Shown: positions 33,945 through 44,519 of the stretch, piece after piece
How positions within the stretch are numbered: the first letter of the stretch is position 1
Layout of the letters: each line of letters starts with the position of its first letter
Source of the DNA: Helianthus annuus
Lineage: Eukaryota; Streptophyta; Magnoliopsida; Asterales; Asteraceae
NCBI RefSeq assembly: GCF_002127325.2
Contig: NC_035439.2
Span: 1,735,393-1,799,392 of the forward strand
Reading direction: 5' to 3'
Length of the DNA: 64,000 bases
Program-made: the position numbers and the translations under genes
The notes under the pieces: generated by a model
Seen by the model: only the letters and a program-made list of their open reading frames with translations
Told to the model about the DNA's origin: nothing
Databases searched by the model: none

Positions 33945-36337
33945 TGTAACAACCCGCACTTTCGTGCGTTGTTACTACTCGATAGACTCGTTACGCCTAG
34001 CACCAGAGATTCAGATCATAATGTAACTATATCAGATCTATCGCTAAATCGAAGTATAATCGAATAATTACGCATATTCTATCGCTATTACAAACCTATT
34101 TTCAATAAATTATAACACTCACGATGATGTTGAGTGAGGGCTTAATCTACCCTCCTCGATAACCGTGAGGCGTCAGAACGTAAACAAGCAACGCTAACAA
34201 AGACTATCGGGTGAGTACCATGTCTCCAGCCATCATGACGATGACGGCAACACGAGCAAGTAGTGCCCCGATAATCATTGTGGCACATCACATCGAAGAA
34301 CGCACTCGAAGGCACGCGTAACTCGATCATCGCACCGAATATTGGATATATAGATACGTATATACGGCCCTTTTTGTGATTAATTATAATAAATAATTAA
34401 ATAATTATATAGATATATGAAATTATGGCCCAAACAGTCGAAATCGCGCCAAAAACGAGGACCCAGGGGCTTCCGTACGGACGAGCCAGCCAAACGGCTG
34501 GGCCAGTCGATCGGACGGGCCAGCCGATCGGCTGGGCCGGCCGATCGGACAGACAGCCAATCGGCTGGGCCCATCTGATCGAACGGACCGGCCGATCGGC
34601 TGGGCCGTCCGATCGGACAGGCCAGCCGATCGGCTGGGCCGGCCGACCGAACGGGCCAGCCGATCCGGCCCACCTTACCTCCTTTTTCCTCCTCCCTTGC
34701 CTATAAATACCCCTCTATCACCCTCAAACACTTGTTGTTGCTGCTGTTACTCGACCAAGACGTTCCAGCCCCTTAATCTTCCGATTTCTCGCGATTCTTG
34801 TAAGTTTTCAACTCAAATCTTGTACTTCCTTGATCTAAATGCAATCCTTCATCTTTCTATCTTTCAAAATCTGACTTTTAACCGTGAAATCAACGGATTC
34901 AGAGTGTTCTAGGGTGGTGTCACCATAAAGTTCTTCAAAGGTGATGTCATCCCATGAAGAACAACTCAGATCCGAATGGTTTCCATGCAATTCTTCATGA
35001 ATCTCGTCCCAAATCTATGTCATCTAATAAAAAAGCCATGGATTGAGATGTTCAGAGTGATGTCGTCACAAAGTTCTTATGAACTTCAAATGTTGGCCTC
35101 ATTCCACTAAGAACAACTCAGATCTAAGAAATTCCATAAGGATAATCAAGGTTTGCATATCAGATCTATACACAAAAATGGTAGAAACAGAGCTCAGACC
35201 GACCTTCTACTCATTCTTAGTGTCGTGTTGGTCAGGGATCTGATTCCTACCGAAGAGACGACCAATTTCGGGTTAAACACGGAAAAACCTCCAAGAACGG
35301 CCAGTTCTGATGGAACGGGGTGATTCCCGGCCGATGGAACAGGTCGGAATTTCAGTTGTTCAACGCGTCACAACAACGTCTCGACCAAAAACGCCGAAAA
35401 ACACTCGAAAATCATCGAAAACAGCTGGACAGGCTGGCCGATCGAGTCGATCGAGCGGCCCAGTCGATCGAGCGGCCCAGCCGATCGGCTGGATCAGCCG
35501 ATCGAACGGCCCACTCGATCGAGCAGCCCGGCCGATCGAGCGGTCCATCCGAATGGGCCAGCTCAATCCAACTTTTCGTCCAATTTCACGTAATTCGATA
35601 CCGTTTAACGCGTAATCCAATACTTATGCAATTAGTCTGAAATCAGGGCATTCTCAAGCACCATCCCGTCAATCCAACCGAATACGCACTGTGAGTATAC
35701 TTGACTCCTTTTATCGAATTTTGGGTGTAACATACGTTCCTTATAAATCGAACTTATCAAACGAATGATTCAAATTGTTAATCTATCACTTGCGAATAAC
35801 TGTTTGCATAGATATACGTGATGCTAGTTGCATGTATGCTAGGACTTATACTCGTAACGTCCCACCCAAACTAGTATAGTACTATTGCGCCCGACGGGGT
35901 CTAGTTATGCCATCGAAGAGTCGAGCATCGAGGACTTAGCTGGTAGTATCAGTTTTGTGAGTATATATGTCGTGTATTACGTTTATGCATGTGGAAATTC
36001 GCAACACTTTTAATCTATTATACTATTACATATCAAACCTGTATACTCGCCAATACTTTTGTATTGACAATATTTTAACGTATGTTGCAGGTTTAGTCGA
36101 AGTCTACATCAAATCAAGCTAGGAAGTCTAGAAACGCACCTAAAATCTAGGTTGTCGGATTTGAATTGTTCGAGAGGACAAGAAATCTGTGATAACTTAC
36201 GTGATTATACTGTTTGTTAGTATGGGATGACAAATGTAATAAATATTATCGCAATGTAGTTGTTATGGATTCTCTTGAGCAATCTGATTCGCCTAGTGCC
36301 GCGCCCCGATGATTCCGCCATCGGTTGGGGTGTGACA
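33945..36337 (+). repeat. Element A 3' LTR (2393 bp, uninterrupted)
   Basis: TGTAACAACC to GGTGTGACA. It gives the uninterrupted sequence across the B insertion point (single CCCTT near 34369-34373). It carries the GATCGG arrays at 34484-34672 and 35434-35546 and the TATA box at 34702-34709. A few dozen differences from the 5' copy are visible. Confidence 0.95.
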
Positions 36338-37580
36338 GCTTGATTAAAAAATTTCTTTGGGGAGGATCAGTAGAAGTGAGAAAAACGCATTAGGTGGCTT
36401 GGGAGAGAGTCACGTTATCAAAAAAAGACGGGTGGTTGGGGATTAGTAAGCTTAATAATGTTAACATTGTGCTTTTATGCAAGTGGGGATGGAGATACAA
36501 GAAAGAAAAGAACAACCGTTAGGTTAAGGTGGTGGACGCCCTTCATTCTAACGGGTCGGGTTGGTCGTTTCTTCCTTTAAAGAAATCCCTTGGAGGTGTT
36601 TGGTCTAACATTGTTTCTGTGATTAATAAGCCGGTGTCCGGTTCCCCTTGCCTTCGTAATTTCTTCAAGGGATCAGTTGGTAATGGCGAGAACATTCTCT
36701 TTTGGTTGGATCCGTGGCTGAGGGAGGTTCCCTTAAAAGATATCTTTCCCAAATTATTTATGCTTGAGGCTGTTAAAAACTGTTCGATCAAGGATAGGTT
36801 AACCGGCGAGTGGTTGTGGAAGCACGATCCCGATTTGGGTGACGAAATCAGCGAGCTGGCTGCTCTTAATGCAGCGATTGCGGCAGTCTCGCTGGGAGAC
36901 AGGATGGACGACTGGAGGTGGCTTCCTGATCAATCGGGTCTTTTCTCCGTGCGCTCCGTTAAGAGTCTGTTGGAAGAAGTCGTGGTAGTCAACGATAGGT
37001 TTGTGTTGGAATGGTGCAAGTGGGTCCCAATCAAATGTAATGTCTTTGTTTGGAGAGCGGAATTGAATTGTATTCCTACGGCCGATGCGTTATGTAGGAA
37101 GGGTATCCAGGTAGGCGACAGGTTATGTCCGCTGTGTAAGTCGAGTGCCGAATCAGTGGAGCACCTATTCACATCGTGCGTTATGGCTGTGGTCTTGTGG
37201 CAAAAAATTAGCCGTTGGTGCCGAATCTCCCCCATCTATGCTTTTTCCATTAAAGACTTGTTGGAATACCATAAAGATAGGAGTTTTACCCCTGGGATTA
37301 AATCCGTGGTTCATGGCATCCTTGTCGTTTCCTGTTGGTGCTTGTGGCTTGCTCGTAACAAAGCGGTTTTTTCAGGTGTCGAGGTTAAGGTGGATAGTGT
37401 GTTTAGCGAAGTTAGATCGTTAGGTTTCCTGTGGTATAAACATAGAGTGAATGGTAATTTGATCTCGTGGTCGGATTTGTGTAAATTTGTAAATATGTAG
37501 TGTGTCTTTTGTTTGGGCTTGTCCCGGTTTTCGGGTTCGGGTTTGTTTTTTAATGAAGTTTTCCTTTAAAAAAAAAAACA
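36338..37580 (+). mobile_element. 5'-truncated LINE (3' part), host of element A
   Basis: Continues from 1093. It has an RT C-terminal region, a 3' UTR, and a tail of eleven A (37568-37578) followed by CA, then the right TSD (37581-37592). The total LINE length without A is about 1.26 kb, a typical severe 5' truncation. Confidence 0.85.
36343..37500 (+). pseudogene. LINE ORF2 C-terminal region with zf-RVT domain
   Basis: The frame starts with LIKKFLWGGS and ends at TAG 37498-37500. In-frame TAG codons at 36391-36393 and 36520-36522 both stand where related LINEs have Trp (TGG). The open part from about 36523 encodes the region after the RT core and the zf-RVT zinc-binding domain (CPLCKSSAESVEHLFTSC near 37126-37180). 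The GTG at 36529 is not a real start. The catalytic RT and endonuclease domains are absent because of 5' truncation, so the copy is dead. Confidence 0.85.
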
Positions 37581-37592
37581 TGGATTTATATA
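37581..37592. repeat. Right TSD of the LINE
   Basis: TGGATTTATATA, identical to 1067-1078. Confidence 0.8.
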
Positions 37593-37604
37593 TTTAACTT
37601 GATA

Positions 37605-37815
37605 CTCATGATCCAGTGGTCTAGCGATAAGATGTTTGTCTTCATTTTAGTTGTGTGAGTTCAAATCCTTACAAATATAAGATTAGATAGTATATATGTA
37701 AAAAGTGTTGCTTTGCCCCCACGCCGGTGAGAATCCGCCCCCTTCGCCCTCTGGGCCGGTATGTCCGACATGGAGGGGCTTCCCCCAATACCTTACAGTC
37801 TTTAGAATAAAAACA
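37605..37815 (+). mobile_element. tRNA-derived SINE-like element
   Basis: The head resembles an RNA polymerase III promoter: TGGTCTAGCGATAAGA (A-box-like, about 37617) and GAGTTCAAATCC (B-box-like, about 37668) some 50 bases apart. A body containing CCCCCACGCCGGTGAGAATC follows, and an A-rich end (AATAAAAACAAATAA). No clear TSD was found, so this is tentative. Confidence 0.45.
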
Positions 37816-38418
37816 AATAATGAATGAGAAAAATGACGATGAGTAGGTAGGTAGTTGAGCATGTGTTGGAAATTAAAAGTTGGTAAAATAGTAGCCTTTA
37901 AACGTTTATTGTAATTTATATATGTTCACACTGATCCATTTAATTAACACGTTATATCCATTTAACACGTTATATTAGTCGATTTATGTATCATGTTCAA
38001 TATATTGAATCAAGAATTTTCACCACTAATGATATATGCTTACATTTTGCATCATTTTTAGCTATCTATAAGTTATGAATAAGATTAACTGGTTATGTTT
38101 AGACTTTAGTTTAGTTTTTGTATCATTCTATTTTTCCTAACATAAAGTGTCATAATATTTGTATCCTTTAAAATCATCTACGCTATAAAGTAATGTGCAA
38201 AACCAAAGTTTACATCATAAGTTACCGAATACAAACAAGTATTGAAAATGATATTAAACTATGCCTAGCCTTCGCACTTTGTCCTTTGTGATTGTGTTCT
38301 TTCAAAGAAAATATTGTTTCAAGGAAAATCAGCGTCAATAATAGTTAGATATTCAATAAGTTAACTTTTACATTTTTTAGTCACAAAATACACTATTTGT
38401 CATTTACTTTTTTCCAAA

Positions 38419-38463
38419 AATAATAATAATAATAATAATAAATAAATAAATAAATAAATAAAA
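38419..38463. repeat. (TAA)n(TAAA)n microsatellite
   Basis: About seven TAA followed by about six TAAA units. Confidence 0.95.
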
Positions 38464-38953
38464 TACAGAAATCTCATATGAAATTCTCATCAATATTGGT
38501 AGATGTAGATATGTTTTCAATAACTAGTTAACTTAAAGAGAAACTACTTGCATGCTTTTTCTCTAATTCATATTTAAGTTATATGCATAGAGAAGAAGAC
38601 ACATGACACAAATGATTGTATTAATAAAGAGTTGTTTGTGCATCTGTGAGAAATTAAATGAATAATAACTAGCCATAACAATCAGTCATATAATTAGGAA
38701 CAAAAGTAGTTTCTAAAATACAAACTTTTAAAAGTTAGACCACCTATCAAACTGACATTTGTAGCAGTTCATAAATTTGTCATCGATTTTACCTAGTTCG
38801 CTTAAAACCTTCCAATTCATCTGTCAGGTTCACTAGCTCGTAACCAAACCGGTGATAACAATGATTTTTGGTTTAACCGGTTGAATCGATCATTCCAGAC
38901 CTACTACGCATTAGAAACACACATCCTTTCCTACTAAATAAAAGTTAATCGGG

Positions 38954-39208
38954 TCAAATCAATAAGATGATATTGGATTTCAAGCACCGAAAAGTCAAGG
39001 AGTGTCCATACAAATAAGAGAAATAAATGAGTAGAAAGGGACATGATGATTGTCCTTGAAACGGGTTTAAGAGTTTGTCGGAATATACATCAAGGGCATT
39101 GAAGTGAATCTTCCAACACGTCTCGTCGTACCAACACATGCATTTACCTAAACATTCTACATCGATATCCATATCGTCGTTAGGACTATCCATTAAATTG
39201 AAAAACAC
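38954..39208 (-). other. Unrecognised 84-codon ORF
   Basis: The first part (DSPNDDMDIDVECLGKCMCW then YDETCWKIHFNALD) is compositionally more protein-like than neighbouring frames, while the end is hydrophobic. I do not recognise it. It could be a captured or decayed host exon or chance; no partner exons are visible. Confidence 0.2.
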
Positions 39209-39245
39209 GTCTTGAAAAATTAGTATTCAAGTTGGAGCTTGGTTT

Positions 39246-39398
39246 CAGGGGCGGACCTAGGTTAGCTAGGTGGGCGAGCGCAACCCTTGAAAAAAAAATT
39301 AGTGTATTTTATCTGTAAAAATCCCGACCGCACCCTTTGAAATGTTGGTTAAGACCTATGTTCGCACCCTCAGTAAATATTTTTTGGGTCCGCCACTG
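39246..39398. mobile_element. hAT-type MITE, 153 bp, with 8-bp TSD
   Basis: Left terminus CAGGGGCGGACCTA and right terminus TGGGTCCGCCACTG are inverted copies of each other with few mismatches. The TSD CTTGGTTT flanks it at 39238-39245 and 39399-39406. An 8-bp TSD with CAG...CTG ends is characteristic of hAT elements. There is no coding capacity. Confidence 0.85.
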
Positions 39399-39901
39399 CT
39401 TGGTTTCTTCGTATCAAGCAATATTCGGTTATGTCCATATCTAGGAACGAATCAAATGTTTTGGAAATAGTTTTAGATCCATGTTTCAATCCATGCGTTA
39501 TTGGGTTTGCTCATGCATTTTAATCAGAAATAACGGGTTGGCTGTGGCCCGTGGAGACCCATTTGGGCCACCGTTCTATCTGTTTTAAGTATCAGCCAAG
39601 ATGTTTTCATGTATGGGCTTATTTAGGCCCATTTTTATAGTTTCGACTTTAAAGGATTGAAGGTAGAAAACAATGTTTAAAATGATCCGGTTCTATATGA
39701 ATAATACGTGCATCTAATAGTTTGTTAGTTAGATGACATGATCTACGTATTTTTAGTTTCGATTTCTCATTTTGGGTGCTTATTTTGATTGCTTTACCAA
39801 AATTTGGTATAATATATATAAATATATTTGTTTAAATTACGTGACCCGCATATGGACATTGCCAAACTTTTCTTTGCTTGAGGACATGCCAACCTGTACA
39901 C

Positions 39902-41102
39902 ATGGAAGATGCATCGTTGTTCTTTGACAAAGGTTTGCGTAAGGCGATTGAGGAATTGGTGGTTTGTGGAGGTCCTTTCTTTGGAGACTTCCAGTGATGA
40001 CTTGCTTCCTTACCTATTAGGTTTAGGGGCTTGGGGTTGTATTCGGCAGTAGAGGCTTCATCCTATGCTTTTGTGGCCTCGAGGGCCCAATTGTGGGTGC
40101 TACAGGACAACATTTTAAGAGACAGTGACATATATGGTATGGATTCTGATTATGTTTGTGCTTTGGCTTGTCTTCGTGATACGATTCCAAGATTTGACTT
40201 CAGCGGTTCAACTAATAAGGACACCGCCCCCTAAAGCCCAACATGCATTGGCGAGTGCTCCTTTTAGTAAAATTTTCCACAACATCGAAATACAATTTGA
40301 CTTGACCGTTAGACAAAAAGCCGTTTTTTAGTGTCTACTAGCACCACATGCACAAGATTTTCTTCTTGCTATACCTATAGATGGGTTAGGCCAGCATATG
40401 TCACCGATGGAATACTGTACTATCATTAAGTATCGCCTCATGATTCCTTTATTCCCAGTTGATGAGGTATGCCATGTTTGTCATAAGGCGTGTTTGGATT
40501 CGTTTGGGGAGCATGCAGTTCATTGTAGAGAGCTCCCGAGGTTCAAATACCGACATGATTTGGTTAGGGATGTCATTTTTGACATATTCAGGCGCGCTGG
40601 TATTTCTGCGAAGAAAGAGGCACCCGTTAATTTCTTAACTGACCCGTTGGAAGGGAGATCTACCCTTCGACCAGTTGACATTTTGGTCTTTGGATGGGTA
40701 GGAAGAAAACATGCCTGTGTGGATCTAACACGGGTTTCCCCATGTGTGGGCTTAGGGGGTAGTGCTTTCACGGTGGGTCAGGCTGTTTTAAAGGCTGCTT
40801 CGTGTAAAGTGACCAAACACGAGAAAGCGTGCCTTGACAACCAGCACGTGTTTATCCTGTTTGCTTTTGATACTTTTGGTTTTCTAGCGCCAGAGGCCGT
40901 GGACCTACTCAGTCGAGTTCAAAGGGTCATGCATAGTAATGTTATGACCCCGAGATCTATGGACGTAGTTTTTAAAAGACTTAGTTTTGCTATTCAAAAA
41001 GGGGTAGTGGCGCAGCTTGTTGCCCGTTTACCAACTATCTCGTTGTAAATTCATAAGCTTCATAGTTCTAAATAAACTTGGAATTTTTGTCGACAAAAAA
41101 AA
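39902..41102 (+). pseudogene. 3' part of a reverse-transcriptase-like retroelement, frameshifted, with poly-A tail
   Basis: Successive frames give LRKAIEELVVCGGPFFGD, then FRGLGLYSAVEASSYAFVAS (about 40020-40230), then a continuous frame to 41048 that includes the zinc-like CHVCHKACLDSFGEHAVHC (about 40467) and RPVDILVFGW ... ACVDLTRVSP. Stops and frame changes near 40004, 40233 and 40330 mean it is dead. The poly-A (41095-41102) after a short 3' UTR indicates retroposition. I know this protein type as a widespread RT-associated C-terminal region in plants. The zinc motif followed by D...DLT could be a restriction-like endonuclease, but that is inference. Confidence 0.65.
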
Positions 41103-42711
41103 GTATCATAAATAGAGATGCCTAAGCCAATGTGTGGCTAGCCCACTTAATACTTAATAGAGGGTGAATGTTTAAAATTATTGTTGTAATAGAGTAGGAG
41201 TAAGCGTTGCCCTTCAAAAACTAAAAAATTAAATATAAAATTGAGATTCCTAAAATAGGAGGGATAAACGTATTGAATAACATTTTTCATTTTGAATTTG
41301 TGATCCAATTAGTCAATTAGTTTGTTTGAAAGGAAACTAACCATACAAGATTGTTAGATGTTTATTTATCGGGTCATGCTATACGAACAATCATTTTTAG
41401 GGGTTTGCAATTTCAGGCACCTCTTTCACATCACTCCAATGAAATCAGCTATACTAGTGTATACCAACACATTCGTTGCTCCTATACGCCCGAATACCAT
41501 CACATTCACTGCCCATATACACCTATATACCATCAAATCACATCAGATTAATAGAGAAGGTTGATTTGCAAAGTAGGTGTGTCTCTGTTCATTTATCAAA
41601 CCTGTATTTAAACCAATTTAAGTAGGTGTAAACATGGGCGGGACCAATGAAGGGTCAAGGTTCGACCAATCTTTTGGTCACCAGAATTTATTAAATCCTA
41701 TATATAAAATCCAAATCTTATTTTTTAAAAGAACGTTGGACACCCTAATCCCAAGTAGAGAAGATAGCTTCATGGAGTGGTTACAACGACTTGGTGTATG
41801 CTGTGAACAAGTCATAAAAAAGTTGTTTTTGCGTAAGACGACATATCAAAACGACGTATTTTTTATTCGATAACTTCATATGCATTTTTATGGTATAGTC
41901 ATAGGAAATGTAACGTTAGTTGTGTAGCCTGGCTTCAAAACCCTTTTTTTAATTGAAAGAGTAAACTGCCATTTTGGTCTCTAAGGTTTGGTCACTTTTT
42001 TCACTTTAGTCAAAACTCAAACCTTTTGCATCTGGGTCCTTGTGGTTTCAATTTTATTGTCATTTTGGTCCAAAAATGAAATCAACTCATATTTCTTAAA
42101 TTAAATCTGGCTATTTTATTCTTTTCCTCAGGGGCAAAATGGTCATTTCTTTTTTATTTTATTTAAAACTTTTATTAAAACAATGATCTGATTCGCACCA
42201 CACCCGCATTTCTTCTTCTACCTCATTTCCCTCTATCTCTCTCCTGTCATAACAACCACCATCAATCTCCACCACCGCCACCATCAATCTCCACCACCGC
42301 CACTACTCAACGTCACAATTCATCAATCCACAGTGTTACATGTTTTTCCCCAAATCCTACACTAAAACACTGAAACGCGCATCTATAAACAAACACTCAT
42401 CAGATGCACAATCCAATAACAAACATTCAAAAACACGAGAAACATCTTCTAATTCCATGAAACATCTTCTATTTCCACACAATCGAACATCTATTCCAAT
42501 CAATTCTAATCAAATTCTATTCAAATCTAATCAAAATCACTTCAGTTATCCAGATCAATCCACAAACACAGCAAGCAATCATTCCAGCAACACAAAATCA
42601 AACAAAATTATAACTAAATCACTAAATCATCATTAACAAGTTAATCGAAAACATCACGTACCTTGACGTAAGCAGAATCGATCGAATTGGAGAGGCGAAG
42701 AAAAGCAGGTT
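41103..42711. other. Intergenic DNA with old repeats
   Basis: No credible gene. About 41946-42165 reads TTTTGGTCTCTAAGGTTTGG ... GGGCAAAATGGTCATTT, a phrase common in plant repeats, probably a decayed transposon end. 42257-42300 is a minisatellite. The Ser/Asn-rich ORF at 42340-42636 looks like low-complexity DNA. Confidence 0.4.
42257..42300. repeat. 22-bp tandem duplication
   Basis: CACCATCAATCTCCACCACC plus GC, two exact copies. Confidence 0.9.
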
Positions 42712-42780
42712 TGTGACAACCCTCACCAAACCAGGTATCCGTACGAATTAATTAGTATTTAATTACTGCTCAATTACTGT
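42712..42780 (+). repeat. Fragment of a C-family Ty3 LTR (start only)
   Basis: TGTGACAACCCTCACCAAAC then CAGGTATCCGTACGA follows the first 69 or so bases of LTR C with a few mismatches. It stops at ATTACTGT, exactly where copia element D begins, so D inserted into a C-type LTR. The remaining LTR is expected beyond the far end of D, outside the window. Confidence 0.8.
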
Positions 42781-43242
42781 TGTTGATGCACGGAATGTCT
42801 GTTGACTTCGTCTACATCAAGTCTTGGGTCAAGATAAGTCAACATAGGGTCTAGAGTGTCAAATTTAGGTATTATGTTGATAAGTTCGCTTTTATGTACA
42901 TGATAGTTGAAGGTCCGTTCATAGGGTCTTAATTAGGTTCGCTTATGTGTCATCAGGAGTGGTTCGCTTATTAGTCAAAGTAGTAGGTCCGCTCATATGG
43001 CAGTCCATATGAGCGAACCAGCCAATACTATATATACCTGATGTTTGTGATTCATTTGTAACGTTGGAGCGGACCTAGACCATCGCTTGTGGAACGGAAC
43101 TCTGTCAAATTGTAATCAGAAAGCAATAAAAGAGAAGAAATTAGAAAGGAATAGCTGTTGAACTTCATTTACGTTGATTCCGCCTTCGTACGTGAAGATG
43201 AACTGTCTCGGCTGACTTTTCAGGGTCAACAACGGTCCAACA
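42781..43242 (+). repeat. Element D 5' LTR (462 bp)
   Basis: Starts TGTTGATGCACGG and ends GGTCCAACA, directly followed by the primer site. TATA box CTATATATACC near 43028. It contains several TTCGCT/TCCGCT words and one inverted pair (CATATGGCAGTCCATATGAG). Confidence 0.8.
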
Positions 43243-43244
43243 AG

Positions 43245-43256
43245 TGGTATCAGAGC
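43245..43256 (+). other. Primer binding site, element D
   Basis: TGGTATCAGAGC after a 2-base spacer. Confidence 0.93.
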
Positions 43257-43470
43257 ACAGGACGAGGAGTTCATACTACTACAGCTTGATTCTATCAAAT
43301 TCTCTGATTTCTACTCTCTTTCTTTCATACTTTTTCGATTTGAAGTGGTTCCTACGGTTGAAATTGTCTGATTTTTGAGTATTACGTGCGGAACATACAA
43401 TTAACAAACCCTAGAAAGTTTTAGGTTAAAACTCGGCTTAAAAATGGTTAAAATTGGGTAAATTGTGAGA

Positions 43471-43804
43471 TCCGCTTTTACAGACATCGACAGGTTCGCT
43501 CGAAAATCATAGGTTCGCTCATCAGGTCCGCTCGAACGGATATTACCTGATTCGCTCTTTTGATCATCAGATCCGCTTATATTGACATTTGTGAGGTTCG
43601 CTCGAACGTACATACTCCGGTTCGCTCGAACGAACAAAGTAGGTCCGCTCGAACAAACCTTGTAGATTCGCTCATCCGAACATAATTCAGTTCGCTTATT
43701 TGAACAAGTGTAGGTTCGCTCGAACTGATACTTACCAGGTCCGCCTATTTGGACATAACCTGGTCCGCTTATTTGTCACAATTGCTGATAGTTTTGATTT
43801 CGCT
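43471..43804 (+). repeat. Periodic TTCGCT / TCCGCT array in leader of D
   Basis: T[TC]CGC[TC] occurs at 43471, 43495, 43514, 43527, 43551, 43572, 43597, 43621, 43644, 43667, 43691, 43715, 43740, 43763 and 43799. Most spacings are 23-25 bases while the sequence between varies. Many copies continue as TTCGCTCGAAC. It lies between primer site and gag. Confidence 0.85.
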
Positions 43805-43866
43805 CGAGTGTTCATTGTGATTGTTATTTTGAGTGATCTTGTTTGATTATTCAAAACTTGGCAAAA

Positions 43867-44035
43867 ATGTTTGATGAACAAGAAAACAAGAATCTTGAAA
43901 ATTTGAATAACTGGACTAAGGAAGCTTGGTATGAAATGAAATATGGTAAGGATGTTTATGTAAAAAGATACGAAAATTTCTTATGTATGAAGAATGAATC
44001 GATGGAGATGTTGAAAGAAAGGTTTTATGAGTTAA
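43867..44035 (+). CDS. gag: Element D gag, first part (cut by E)
   Basis: ATG 43867 (MFDEQENKNLENLNNWTKEA) starts a copia-type Gag (UBN2-like). The frame reaches YEL at the E insertion point and continues without a break at 54300 once the TSD GTTAA is counted once. The joined length is 703 codons. The N-terminal half of the domain seen in E (residues 1-130) is missing, so this Gag is short at its start. Confidence 0.75.
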
Positions 44036-44507
44036 TGTAGGTCCCCTTGATGTATGGATCTTTCACAGAATCGTCTATCTAACCTAGAGTGCGGAATCCT
44101 CTAGATCAGATTGCAACAGAAAACGTGTAGGAAACAGAATTCACTTACAACCGGGTTTCTATTGATTATCAAACTTGCGTATTACAATCAACCAAACCCT
44201 AATTCGTCTAAGACTATGTCTCTCACGAAATTCCTCTCTCACACAACTGTTTTGGCTGATTAACCTAAACCCTAATGTCTAACCTTGTTTATATAACACA
44301 AGGTTTACAAGTGGGCTAGGTTTACACTCCTGGGCTGCGAATTAGACAGGCCCAATTCGCCCCCCATCACCCAATCCTTTGGGTTTAGTTAGCCCAAACA
44401 TTACAACTAACTATTACAAAGCTAAACCCGCTAACTGTTTATCGTTTAACTAATTACAAGATATCCAAAGACCAAATCTAAGCTGTTGTCACAAACATGC
44501 ACCAACA
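44036..44507 (-). repeat. Element E 3' LTR (472 bp)
   Basis: On the minus strand TGTTGGTGCATG ... GGACCTACA. A TATATAAAC box lies on the minus strand near 44290. Identical by eye to 53823-54294. Confidence 0.96.
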
Positions 44508-44519
44508 AACTCCCCCTTG
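44508..44519 (-). other. Polypurine tract of element E
   Basis: The minus strand reads CAAGGGGGAGTT next to the 3' LTR. Further AGGGGGA boxes on the minus strand near 44665 and 45062 could be additional or ancestral tracts. Confidence 0.9.

Larger units (their letters stand above)
1094..36337 (+). mobile_element. Ty3/gypsy element A, non-autonomous (gag only), carrying nested B and C
   Basis: The LTRs start TGTAACAACC and end GGTGTGACA. The flanking 5-bp TSD is GCTTG at 1089-1093 and 36338-36342. The 5' LTR is split by element B into 1094-1521 and 27360-29319; the 3' LTR is 33945-36337. The internal region (29320-33944) has an initiator-Met primer site, a gag pseudogene and a polypurine tract, but no protease, reverse transcriptase, RNase H or integrase. 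Ends, primer site and Gag resemble the chromovirus elements B and C, so A was probably mobilised by a related autonomous element. Confidence 0.9.
37816..39237. other. AT-rich intergenic DNA
   Basis: No gene or RNA recognised. It contains the TAA/TAAA microsatellite at 38419-38463 and one short unrecognised ORF (separate entry). Confidence 0.5.

Noticed and set aside
43471..43804. Possible CRISPR-like array (regular word spacing)
   Set aside because: The repeated word is only 6-11 bases and degenerate, spacers are about 18 bases, there are no cas genes, and the context is a plant retroelement leader.
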